Source: Ectobius pallidus
Taxonomy: Eukaryota > Arthropoda > Insecta > Blattodea > Ectobiidae
Direction: 5' to 3'
DNA: 64,000 nt
Assembly: GCA_964059195.1 (NCBI GenBank)
Contig: CAXKWD010000007.1
Location: 62,434,705-62,498,704 of the forward strand
Shown: in pieces, positions 20,977 to 32,099 of the stretch
Layout of the letters: each line of letters opens with the position of its first letter
How positions within the stretch are numbered: the first letter of the stretch is position 1
Notes under the pieces: model-generated
What the model saw: only the letters and a program-made list of their open reading frames with translations
What the model was told of the DNA's origin: nothing
Database searches by the model: none
Program-made: the position numbers and the translations under genes

Positions 20977-21745
20977 CTAGTCCCTTTGTTTTAATATAAG
21001 TTTCTCCCGAACAGCCGCAACTACCAGATAATGACGAGAATCGCGGTCAGCACCACTACAAGTTCGAACATCAATTATACTAGACTGCCTCTTCGCATCT
21101 GTTAGCACATGGTCGATTTTATTACGAGTCTTTCCATCTGGCAAAGTCCATGTGTATTTATGAATATCACGATGTGGGAATTTTGTACTCTTCACGATTA
21201 AATTTTTAGGGGTGGCAAAATTCACTAATCTAACCCCATTGTCAATGCTCGGTGAGTGGAGGCTTTCGTTCCCAAATGTGGGTATGAAAATATTCTCCCT
21301 TCCTACTTTCGCATTGAAATCTCCCAGTACAATTTTCATATGATTAGCCGGAAACTGGTCAAATGTTCGTTCTATTTCCTCATAGAAACTGTCCTTGTCG
21401 TCACCGTATTTATCCTCTATTGGTGCATGGACATTCATAACTATGATTTCACACCTTCGTCCTCTTAGAATAACATAAGAATGCCTATCATTATTAAACC
21501 CTACTCTTTTAAAGGCTGAATTGATTTCCTAAGTATGAAAAGCCGGTCCCTAATTGACGGTTATAATTCCCTTTCCCATTGAAAAAGGTATACGCGCCTG
21601 TCTTATTGAACCTTCGCCCTCCCATCAAACTTCCTGTACTGCTACTACAACTAAACTGTATTTCTCTATTTCTCTAGTTACCGATTTAAGCGCCCCAGGT
21701 CTTTACAAGCTCCTAACATTCCACGTTCCAAAACTATAGTTTCTA
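20977..21745 (-). pseudogene. LINE apurinic-type endonuclease (broken)
   Basis: The first part (21745-21540) reads SFGTWNVRSL, then EIEKYSLVVVAVQEV, with several stops; later parts are open. Motifs in order are NVHAP, LGDFNAKVGREN (catalytic GDFN), FPHRDIHKYTW and IDHVLTDAK. The terminal SDH is altered to DSRHYLV, losing the key serine-aspartate pairing. The enzyme would nick target DNA to prime reverse transcription. Stops and the altered catalytic box make it dead. Confidence 0.75.
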
Positions 21746-21826
21746 GGATTTTTAAACTCCCTCAGTGTGGTCCCTACTCGGAGATCCGAACGAGGGACTA
21801 TTTTACCTCCGGATAATTTTACACTA

Positions 21827-23352
21827 ACTGACTTACTTACTTATTCAATGGCAACAGAAAATTCCTCAGCAAGTTAAAGGAACATTATCTATTTAATGGA
21901 CACAAAGGTTCATTGCCGCGCTTACCTGAGCCCGCCATTCAATCCTATTCTGTGCTAACTCCATCCAATCATCCCTCGCAAATCCTGCTTCCCTTAAATC
22001 TATCATAGTATTGTCCTCCCACCTACATCTCGGTCTTCCCGATGGTATTTTCCCATCGGGCCTCCCATTCAATACCTTTGAGATAATTATGTCTTTCCTC
22101 CCCCCATGCGCGCAACATGCCTAGCCAATTTCATCCTCCGCAATTTAATTCCCCTTACTATATCGGGTGAAGAGTACAGGTCATGAAGCTCGTCGTTATC
22201 CAGTTTTCTTCAGTCCCCATTTTCATCTCTCTTAGGCCCAAATATTTACCTAAGCATCCTGTTTTTTAACACTCTCTCATTATGTTCTTCCCAACCAGTA
22301 AGGGGCCATGTCTCACATCCGTTAAAACAACCGGCAGGATGATTGTCTTGTAAATCTTTATTTTTAGATTTGTGGACAAAAGACGAGAAGATAAGAGTTT
22401 CTGAACTGCATAAAAACAAGCATTTCTTGATTTGAGTCTACACTTAACTTCTGCCTTAATATTGTTTGTGTCTGTAATTATTGTTCCCAGATATTGAATT
22501 TTTCCACTTGTTCGAACGTTTTACCGGCTATTCTAATATTTTGTAGAGCAATATTTTGACGTTCCATGATCATATACTTAGTTTTTCTGTATTAATTTCA
22601 AACCTAACATCCCTGCAGGTATTGTAAAGACTTTCTGCTTTTCTCTCGATTGTATTTGTGTCATCGCCCAACAAGCAAACATCATCAGCGTAAGCTAAAA
22701 TCGGGTGACTACCATTTAATTCTAGACCTACCTTGTTTTTATGAACTTTCCTAATGGCATATTCCAAAACAAAATTAAAAAGTAAAGGTGACAGTTCATC
22801 TCGTTGCTTCAATCCTCTTCTAATGGCAAACCTATCTGATGTAAATTCCCCTACCCAGACTCTACTATAGGTTTCATTCAGACACATTTTGATCAGCCTA
22901 ACTAAGTTCTTTGGTATCCCGAACTGAATGAGGATATTGTATAATTTGTCTCGCCTAACTGAATCATATGCTTTTTTTAAATATATGTTTAGCTCGTGAA
23001 CAAACTTACATTATTTCCTTTTTTTTCTCTCCAAGATTTGGGAAATACAACATATTTGATCAGTGGTTGATTTATTTCTCCTAAATCCACATTGGTGGTC
23101 TCCAATGATTTCGTCTGCATATGGAATTAATCTTGACAGAAGTATATTGGACAAAACTTTGTATGATGTCGATAAGAGAGAAATTCCTCGATAGTCATTA
23201 CATTCGGTCCTATCTCCCTTTTTATAGATCGGTGTAATGATAGATTCTTTCCATTCCCTTGGCAATTCCTCCTTTCTCAAAGTCATAAGAATGAGTTTTT
23301 GGATCTCTGAGTTTAATCTATCCCCATCTGCCTTAATTAATTCTGGTGGTAA
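21827..23352 (-). mobile_element. LINE copy B, 5'-truncated, with RT
   Basis: From the 3' tail (ACTTACTTACTTATTC at 21830) through the C-terminal region to reverse transcriptase motifs ending at about 23350. It directly adjoins copy A in the same orientation, tail to 5' end, so one inserted next to the other. Confidence 0.75.
22570..23345 (-). pseudogene. LINE reverse transcriptase (broken)
   Basis: Two open pieces. The first (23345-23011) has LPPELIKADGDRLNSEIQKL, REWKESIITPIYKKGD, NDYRGISLLS and CGFRRNKSTTDQ. The second (22887-22570) has GLKQRDELSPLLFNFVLEYA and AYADDVCLLGD, carrying the catalytic YADD. Between them (about 23010-22890) the fingers/palm part is frameshifted. GLKQGD is changed to GLKQRD. 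The enzyme would copy LINE RNA at a nicked target; this copy cannot make it. Confidence 0.85.
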
Positions 23353-23356
23353 TTAA

Positions 23357-23438
23357 ATCATGTAAGATAAAATGAAGGGCTTCGGTATTTTGACCGTACA
23401 AAGGTAGCATAATCAATTAGTCTTTTAATTGGAGGCTG
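23357..23438 (+). pseudogene. Mitochondrial 16S rRNA fragment fused to a LINE
   Basis: CGGTATTTTGACCGTACAAA, then GGTAGCATAATCA, then TTAGTCTTTTAATTGGAGGC is the highly conserved core of insect mitochondrial large-subunit rRNA, in rRNA sense. The left limit is uncertain. The right end overlaps the LINE sequence by GGCTGG. It lies in the same sense as LINE copy C, as expected if reverse transcriptase switched from LINE RNA to mitochondrial rRNA. Confidence 0.8.
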
Positions 23439-23708
23439 GACATGTTGCGAGCATGGGGAAGGAAAGACATATGTAAAAAATATTGACTGTGAGACCCGAA
23501 GGGAAGAGAACACTTGGAAGACCTAGATGTAGGTGGGAGGACAATTTTAGGATAGATTTAAGAGAAATAGGAATTGCGAGGGATGGTTGGATGAAGTTAG
23601 ACAAAATGGGGTTGAATGGCAGGTTCAGGTAAGCGGGGCAATGGACCTCCGGGTTACATAAAATAGATAATATTCCTTTAGCTTGCTTAGAAATTGTCTA
23701 TTGCCATT
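23433..23708 (+). mobile_element. LINE copy C, 3' end only
   Basis: Begins GGCTGGACATGTTGCGAGC, equivalent to the WAGHVARM coding block of copies A and B, then GAAGACCTAGATGTAGG and the 3' untranslated end GTCTATTGCCATTGAGTAAG. Its orientation is opposite to A and B. The 5' end is replaced by the 16S fragment. Ends in a very long AAGT tail. Confidence 0.85.
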
Positions 23709-23969
<261 letters not shown>

Positions 23970-24014
23970 CGCTTGCCGCACTCTAAACTGGCGGGTGGAA
24001 ACCGTTTTAAGCAG

Positions 24015-24122
24015 GTAGCTTTTGGGCACTTTCACCCTTTCTGTCAACCATATTGTAAGGCTCTGAAAGAAAACGTGTGGTTTCTATATGATGACCCTGG
24101 TCTGGTGAAGAAACTACCGCCA
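24015..24122 (+). CDS. Candidate coding exon, possibly deubiquitinase-like
   Basis: Bounded by a weak acceptor (TTTTAAGCAG) and a good donor (CCA|GTGAGT). The 108 bases encode 36 residues in frame, including VAFGHFHPFCQPYCKAL and KENVWFLYDDPGLVKK. The spacing G-H-F...N-x-W-x-x-Y-D-D...V recalls the histidine box of ubiquitin-specific proteases (G-H-Y...W-Y-x-F-D-D). Against it: the acceptor has little polypyrimidine, the open frame extends through both sites, and the segment abuts a LINE tail, so it may be a retroposed or transposon fragment. Confidence 0.25.
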
Positions 24123-24316
24123 GTGAGTACCAACAAATATGAGAGACTAAATTTTTAATTTAGTTAGTAGCGCAGATCTTGACGTTTTCGAAGAATACAG
24201 CCGACACCAACAGTGACATCATGACCCACCAGTTTAGACCGTGCCAACTATAAGTAATAGCATTATTACCCAATAAAGTGCTTGTGTGTTTATATTATGC
24301 AGTGTAGGCCATATAC

Positions 24317-24627
24317 TATGACCGCCTTCGTGGTCCCGTGATTAGCGTCGCTGGCTACAGATTCGCAAACCAGGGTTTGATCCCCGATATCTCCTCCGAT
24401 TTTTCTGAGGTAGGGAGGTCTGGAACGGAGTGCACTCAGCGTCATGATTCAAACTGAGGTCTACTTGTTAGAAAAGTATCGGCTCCGGTCACGGAAACCG
24501 ACATTAGGCTAACTGTCGCGGGTGTCGGCATGCTAACCACATGCCCTCAATCCTGCCATCTGCCTATGGTAGATGAAGCTGCAGTCGGGTGATAGGCCTA
24601 GCCCCTTCAGGAGTTTAGTTTAGTTTA
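24317..24627 (+). mobile_element. SINE family B, near full length
   Basis: tRNA-like head (CCTTCGTGGTCCCGTGATTAG...CAGGGTTTGATCCCC), a body with GTGTCGGCATGCTAACCACATG and TGCCTATGGTAGATGA, and a TTTAG-repeat tail. A 5'-truncated inverted copy is at 39421-39553. The target duplication is not clear for this copy. Confidence 0.7.
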
Positions 24628-26124
24628 GTTAAGCTATATGATAGGCCTATAGGAATCGAACAAGCAAACTTATGAAGTAGCCTACCTGTACCAGATCGAA
24701 TTGCCAGCTTCGTTACGATCATGGTGTAAATTACATTATTTTGGACAACATGGAATCATTTGTAAACTTAAAGTAGGCCTACATGGCTCATTCTCCAAAA
24801 AGGGGCATTTTATGAAACTGGCAAATATTAAGTATAATTGTGAACCCTCTTATGTAATTCCATTGTCATAGTATCTAACGTTTTATGTTTTAAAACTAAC
24901 CTTGTTCTTTTGCATCTCTCCGTTGATACAATTATATTTCTGAGTTATTTTTTATGCTTAAAATCAACTCCATGCATGAAACCAGCTCAAAGTTAGACCT
25001 TTGAAATAGAATATTTCCTATTAAAATATTTCGTTTTCTTAATGTAACTTTTTTCCTAAAGTCTATACCATATTAAAACAAATACATTATTGGAAACTGT
25101 TATAAAGCTTACTATTTTCTGGAATTTTTTGCCGGAAATATGAAACCCAGTTTTATGTCAACTCCGTGAACAAAGGGAAATTTAGTATTTAATCATATAT
25201 GGTATCTCTGAATGCCAAGAGAAATACACCCAGAAGAGTGTCAGCCATGTTGTTTTCTCTTGTTGTGAACGAATCCATAGGCTGCGTCTCTTTAAACTTT
25301 TATAGCTGATGTAATCAGAATTTCAGTTGTGTCTCACTTCATCATTAACTCCATGACATTTATAAAATCTATATTGTAACTGCCACTTGCAGAAAAGCAA
25401 ATCAATTGTGATCTGAGATTGTCGGGAGTTTAACCGGAGGTAGATCGGGGAACAGTTACAATCAGGTTGCACAAACAACAATCTATAATATGGTAACGGG
25501 CGATCAGATTTCTGGTCAGAATTGATCAACAATATTTTGCTTGTCAAATAATGATTCAAGCAACTTTACTGGTAATGTGTTTTCAAACAGAGATAGGCCT
25601 ATGTAATCTGTCTATATGTGAGGTTAGAGATCAATGTTTATCCTTAATTGAATTGAAAAATACGCCTACGCTATATAATGTTATTTTCATCGAAAGCGCG
25701 TGCTATACACTCGATTCCAACAGAATTCATGTGCAAGGCAAATAAGTTACACACTGCACTGTAAGCAAAGACTCCTTACCTAAATATGGTATGCAATACG
25801 TAAGGAAAGATAAAAAAACCACAATAGCCTATTTTTCCATCACAATTTCAGTTGTGCATAACGACTCTGTATCCAAATCTCTCTAGGTATATAAATCTTA
25901 GGTTCTAGGCCCTATTGGACTGCATCTACTGAAATCTGAAGAAATGCTTTGCAAGGCATTCTCTTTCTGCTTTATCCAAGTTGCATCAGTTTTTTTATTT
26001 CCATTGATGCTCCTGTAACCTTCTTAAGTATTCAGTAACAATGCTTTGTCATTGTCGCTAAAATTTGGGGTCTTGATATCTTTCTCGGTCAGACATTTTC
26101 ACATACGCAAGGAAAGTAAAATAA
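24628..26124. other. Unassigned AT-rich stretch
   Basis: No convincing gene, repeat or RNA. Short open frames lack motifs and coding-like composition. Confidence 0.4.
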
Positions 26125-26883
26125 TCTACTCTTATATAATTCAACGGCCCTAAATAGGGTGCTCACTCGCTTCCTCACCTCGTGAGACATCGAGTATACT
26201 CGGCAATGTTCATCTCTCGCAGTGTAAACTTTCACGGCAAGTATAAAGTTAGGAAAGCCGTTTCTTTATTATATAAGGCCTAAGTGAAATGAACACATTG
26301 AACAAATATTCTAATTTTATTTTTACTTACAATTTTCATAGCTCTGAGCCACAAACATTTTTAATGAACTGCCAGTGTAAATTTCTTAAAAATCCTGGAG
26401 TCAATTAATAATGGCGGGCGAAGCCGCGGGCACCAGCTATAATAGGTCTGTCAAGTTTAACCCTCAAAGTATCGCGGACAATAAAAATCCAAACAAAACT
26501 CATTCCCTTGAAAAATTATATAATTTCTGAAAATTACAATGAATTTATCAAATAAAATTCACATCATATTCATCTGTCAACAAACAGTTGAGAAACGATA
26601 CGTCTTATCCACCGCCGTCTCGAGAATTACATACAAGTAATACAGTCTAGAAGGCAATGGTATTATCAGTGTTCACAGTTAGCTTCGGAACTGCATAATC
26701 GAATCTGAGATCGTTTTCCCAGGCGGCGCTTTCTAATCGTGGAATGTACTCTAAAGCGGAATTTTAGCTGTTTCATTAATTATTATTAATGGTTTAGTTT
26801 ATGAATGATTCGCGTGCAAGTGTTACTCTTAATTTTTAATTTTTCAATTAATTATCGTGGGCGAAGCCGCAGGCACCTGCTAG
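26125..26883 (+). mobile_element. Non-autonomous Helitron, family 1, copy 2 (759 bp)
   Basis: Starts TCTACTCTTATATAATTC after A and ends GCAGGCACCTGCTAG before T. The internal second terminus GCCGCGGGCACCAGCTAT lies near 26412-26440. No coding capacity and no target duplication. It resembles 13273-13997 (inverted) and 53797-55885 over its whole length, with an extra block near 26600-26665. Confidence 0.75.
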
Positions 26884-28249
26884 TTAAAGCACATAACGCC
26901 AGTAAGTATAGGCGCAATACAGGCAAAATGGCCGCTGAAACAACTGAATAGTGCACTGCGACCTGATCTGGCGTTGTTGCCACATATGTTTCTCCGGCAA
27001 ATCGAGAATCAGTTGATCGTAGTGACCTGATCGAAGATTAGCCATTCTGCAACTCAACACTGAAATTATTGACATTCAAAACTAATCATACATCAACTGA
27101 TTGGTTGCAGTGATTTTCTGCAACTGGCCATTAGACTAATTCTTAAAAATCTTAAATGTTGATTTGCTTGTGTAAACAAAGTATTGATTTCCTAACTTAA
27201 CACTTCTAGCCGCATGCAAGCTTTAACTAGAAATTCATCAACTCCATGGAATAAATCAGCAACTCCATGGAATAAATTAATTTATTTCATGGCTTGAGTT
27301 ATTATTATATTTATTTTTTTTATTTTTTTTTTGGCTTACAGAAAATTCCTATTTTTTTTTTATTGGTTGCCTATTGTGGAAATAATATTAAAAGTATTAT
27401 TTACCAGTTTTTTTTGGAGGGGAGGGGGCTACTACATTGAAATATTATAATGGTTTCTTACACCTAATTCAAGTGCTAATTAAGAAATTATAAAATTAAT
27501 ATTGAGCTCGGCTATTAAGGCAAGGTAATTAATTTCACTCTACACTCGTGAAATAAAACAAAGTTACACATATTTGAGAAAAAAATATTTAAAAAAAAAT
27601 TATAAGCTGAAATGCCCCATTTCCATAGAATGAGCTACATTTTAGTTATTTTAATGGTTATCTTTTCTTAACAGATTTACTTTGTTGTAGCCTAATACAG
27701 TTTCACATTTTTATTACTTCTTGTTCCGACTGCCCTTAAAATAAACAGATTTAAGAATCTAACCTAATTGTTCACATATTTTCCTTGTAGCATCACACAT
27801 GTTAATTGAATAAATCATTGTTCCAACAGATTTAGATTTAGATTTCCCTAGCCAAGCAAATAAAAATAAAATAAAAGAGCATGCAAATTAAACAAAATCA
27901 TTATTATATGACTAGGTATGCTTTAATTATTGCTATTTTTATGTGGGTATGTATTTATAGACCTATGTAGTACAATATCTGAATAATTTTCATTATTTTT
28001 TAAATTCAGGCTTGTTCAAGAAAATATAGTAATCTACATTTATGCCTACTAATTTCTTTACTAATAATATCATTACTATGAGCGTTGTTGTTGTTCTTAT
28101 TAATATTATTATCATCAATTAGCTTATTTTGCATACTGCATATAGGTGCTTAGAATGTTTTTGTGAACCAAGAAGTCTCTTATAATAATTCCTTTGTGTG
28201 GATCAATTCTATTGTTCAGTGATGTCTTCTTTTCTGATATTCAATTTAA
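26884..28249. other. Unassigned AT-rich stretch
   Basis: Long T runs at 27313-27332 and 27352-27361; nothing recognisable as gene or known repeat. Confidence 0.4.
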
Positions 28250-28405
28250 GCGATTGTAATATCCAGTGACTTGGCGATGAATTATGGAAAGTAAGCAAGT
28301 CCCACAAATTCGGCGAATGAAAAAACCAGGAAAAACCAAGTCAATTTGCCGGCCAGGAGGTTGAACCCAAGACCAGTTGCCTATTAGCTTGTACCACCTC
28401 GCTCT
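28250..28405 (-). mobile_element. SINE family C, copy 1
   Basis: On the minus strand: a tRNA-like head with B box GGGTTCAACCTCC, then GACTTGGTTTTTCCTGG and TTTCCATAATTCATCG. The TTTTTC.TGGTTT.C signature and the tail are shared with 49425-49610 and 52133-52330. Confidence 0.6.
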
Positions 28406-28510
28406 TATTGGTTTTGGTGTGTTCATTACGACTGAGGTATACTAACTGCATTTGACAACAATAAGTTAATTATAATTGTTACTATGGGCAACAAAAGAAT
28501 ATCATCGATA
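28395..28510 (+). repeat. Dispersed repeat, copy 2 of 424-540
   Basis: CACCTCGCTCTTATTGG, GTGTGTTCATTACGAC and TTACTATGGGCAACAA match the first copy. From 28511 to 29282 no feature is seen. Confidence 0.55.
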
Positions 28511-29282
28511 TTATAAGTAATGTTTGTTTTGCCACAAAACAAAACTTTTTGAGTTTGTCTTTCTAACTGTGAAAATACAGAGGTAGTAACTGTAATAGTT
28601 TCTGATATATAATTATTTATTTTTCGTCAGGTCTTTCCCGGACACGGTGTATTATCACAGAATATATAGTAGTAAAAGCTATTGTCGATCACACTGTACT
28701 CAATTACACATTAAAACTAGCAAATGTTGACTTAACCACTTATAAATTGTTAAAATAATTAAAATTGCATTTAATTTATATATCATACATAACAATTGGT
28801 TAGTTAGGTTAAAAGATGTGCACTATCATATCATAACTTAGCAGGTTACATGTAACAAGTGAAACGTACTTCAAGGGCTGAACACCCAAGGCCGTGCAAA
28901 AATTCAACCAATGTTGATAAATGGGTAGCATAGGAAGCGGGGTTTTCACATGAAAATACATGAGATAACTTCAACAGTAACAATTTATTGTTAAATTACA
29001 GAATTCCAATTAATGGGGTGGCTCTTTGAACAGTTTACTTAAGAAATTGAATTTACCCATACACATCCTGTGAAGCAGGCTTTATCTGAAGTCGGTGATG
29101 TTTGGCAGTCTTTCCTTCGTAAGAAAATTAGCTAAAAAAAACCGAAGCATAGAAAACTGTTGGGTAAACTAAACGAAACCAAAATTAATAAACTAAAGCC
29201 CACCAGCAACAAAACAAACTAAGAGAACATACCTGCAGAATAAATAGAATAGATGATTACAGCGAGTTACATGTTGTAGAAG

Positions 29283-29600
29283 TTAGATGGTAAGGCATCC
29301 ACCAGCCCTCGCAGGCAAGGCCTCCAACTCCACGGTGTACCGGAGCTTCTCCGCTGCAAGGCGGCGATGTAACCTAAACGCTTGCATCCAGACGGGAGAC
29401 CATTTCCTTGCCCGGAGATCGGCAGAACACCATTTCCCTTGTCGATCCAAAACCAACTCCTTGACTGCTCGGGGCCAACTCACTAACTGTTCCACCGCTC
29501 GGAACACGAAACCCCCCCCCCCCCCCCGGAAACGCCCTCTCAGATAGTACCCGCTACAGCATAAAGAGAGCGCTTCCGCGGGCAAAGAGAACAGAAAACC
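29283..29600. other. GC-rich island with a poly-C run
   Basis: An abrupt rise in GC within AT-rich DNA, with a C run at 29512-29527. All minus-strand frames are open for some length and give an Arg/Leu/Gly-rich product with no known motif. On the minus strand TTTATTCTGCAGGTATG follows near 29230-29250. It could be an LTR, a promoter/first exon or another retroelement 5' region; I cannot choose. Confidence 0.4.
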
Positions 29601-32099
29601 AAAGCTAAACCAAGGCCAGAAGGGCTAAATAGAGAAACGCGCTCAGAAAACAAATGAAGGGAGAACTGCACAAACAAAAGAAGCAAAAATGTGTACGTAA
29701 CCGAAGTGACAAGAAATAAACAGTAACCTAACTTTAGCAGGAAAAGAAACTAACGTAAGTAAAACCATATAAATATACTAGAAAAAACACAGTGCCGGCA
29801 ATAGACGGCACATCCTCTCCGGCCCAGGAGAAAAAAATTAGCAAATTTTTTTTTTTAGCAAAAGTCTTTTCTTGCAAAATTTCGTCCATTTGAGAATATA
29901 TATATATTTGCCTGCCATAATGAGCATTAAAGTGTTCACCACCAAAAATTAATAGGGTCCACCTCTCAAAACTTCAGAATAGATTCATATGAAAAAAACC
30001 AGAGTCTGAAATTTGCTAAGCCATAACAACTGCACAATTACACCATGTAGTCTGTACATTGTGTAGAAATAACGTAGACGCATAGTAATAACCAGATGTT
30101 TGTATTTGTTGTATTGATCCAGTAGTTGGTGACGGAGTAATCTTCTGTAGTAGTTGTAGTTATTATTGTAGACTGGTGAGTAGAATTGATTGGTTGTTAG
30201 AGTTGAGCAGCAGATGAGTAGACTTCAGTAGCAGTATTTGATATATGGCTTGGCTATATCTGGTTTCAGAAGAAGAACAACGCTAGGCGTCCCCAGCGTG
30301 CCATCACAACAGGAGAGTAGAGGGTGGCCCAAGACAGTAGGGTGACAAGCTCGGCAGAAACATAGAATTTGGGCCATTGAGGAGGGCCACGCACCCATGC
30401 ACAGAACAATCTGAAAATACAAAACTTATGTGAAAACCAGGTACGTACACATTTTAAGAACTGACAAAATAGTCCCTGAAGGAAAAAAGCCAATCAAACA
30501 TGAATTACAAAGGTAATTTTGGCTTTTGAAAAATATATGACTTATTATTAGATATCGACTCCCCTTTTTTCTCTCTCTCTAAGAAGTCTATAATTGCAGA
30601 GTAAACACCCCAAAATCTCAAATACAATATATTTTGTACACATCTATAAAAACATTTTAGAAACATCTGTTAGAAAATGATTCCCTGAAGGGGTAATAAT
30701 AATTGACGTTACAATTTGTTACAAGGCAACTAGGCCTGTAAAAAGACTAATAATTTTTTTTATCTACAATATTTCAAACAATGAAACTTGTAATTAAAAA
30801 TGGTTCATTGCTATAGTTACCTACCAGCAATGTTTGAATAAAGCCCAAAAGTTTTTTTTTTCAGAAACAATTTAGGGCTAAATTTCACAATTTACAACTT
30901 CTCCAAATGGAAGTAAATTTAGAATTAGTTAGTATACAATTCTTTTTGAGATGGATAAAAGAGAAAGTTATATATACAAATTGAATAAATAATTTAATAA
31001 ATAATTTAAATAGGTGAATACTATTTGTATTAACAAATAATACAACTGGAGTATAATTCTTCGATTCCAGATTTCTAGATCGAAACACTTTGAGCGTTTT
31101 TTTTTTCTCTTTTTTTTCTGAAATTATTTCCATTTAAAGTTTTAAACGAGGCATTTTTAAAGTTTTTTTTTAATTCTTAAAGTTTCGATTGAGCCTTTTC
31201 TAGAGTTTTTTTCTTTTTTTTATATATCCATTTGGAACTTTGAAATGAAATATGAAATTTAATGTGAAAGATGAAACATAAAGATGAAAATGCAGTTGAA
31301 AGAGAAAAGATATAGCTGAGTGGAAATGAAAAGAATGGTGACAATGTAGAATGATAGAAAAGATGTAAATATAGAAAATGTGGTAAATGGGGTAAAAGGA
31401 GTTAAAGATAGTACCGGTACAATAGTAGGATGAAAGAAATGGAAAATATGGAAAATATGAAAAATGGAGCGTATTCGTAGGCAGGAGCCAAAAGGTAAGT
31501 ATATGAGAAAGGAAGATGGGGACGATTCTTCAGAACTGCTACGACGCCGTCCGCATCTCGGCGGAGCAGGGGACCGCCTCTTAGAATTACCATAATGTCA
31601 CCAGAAGAACCAACATCTGGGAAGAAATTTCTGCTGAGATGGGGTGTTCAGGTTAGTAAATTGCATCTGATTCCAGTATTTTGAATTTAGGTGTAATCAA
31701 TTCAATCATGAAGCATTTCTTACTGCAAGTAGTGACTGAGGAATAGGATTGAGGAGCTTGTATGAAATTACTGTAAGTTTTGATGTAGTAATTTATATTG
31801 CAGCGTTCGAACATTAATCATTCTTATTTTAACGAATACGCAGTGTCTTAAATTAAATTATAAATGAATTAATATGTTAAAAATAACCATGATATAAGAA
31901 CTGCTAAATAACCCTGTCGTACAACTACCTCCAATATTGTGAATGGCTTTATTAGAGGATGCTTGAAATTGTCTATTTTTTTTTAATTGACATTACTTAC
32001 TTACATTACATTATTAATATTACACATTTAATACAAGTAAAAACAAATAAAACCAAACATACCCCTATATGAGCAAAGCTCGTGTTTAGGGGTATAGCA
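29601..32099. other. Unassigned stretch
   Basis: Mostly AT-rich. A less AT-rich block at about 30266-30425 on the minus strand follows TTGTATTTTCAG (a possible 3' splice site) and is open in more than one frame, so coding cannot be supported. Confidence 0.35.

Larger units (their letters stand above)
19606..21826 (-). mobile_element. LINE copy A, (AAGT)n-tailed family, RT region deleted
   Basis: Minus-strand order is endonuclease (about 21745-20977), linker (20860-20288), foreign insert (about 20290-20035), C-terminal region (20030-19767), and 3' end next to an ACTTACTTACT tail. The reverse transcriptase core is missing. The family is the widespread arthropod LINE whose endonuclease is often labelled craniofacial-development-protein-2-like. 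The clade cannot be settled by eye. Confidence 0.75.

Noticed and set aside
30225..30493. Overlapping open frames after a TTTTCAG
   Set aside because: More than one frame is open and no conserved motif decides between them; could be chance.
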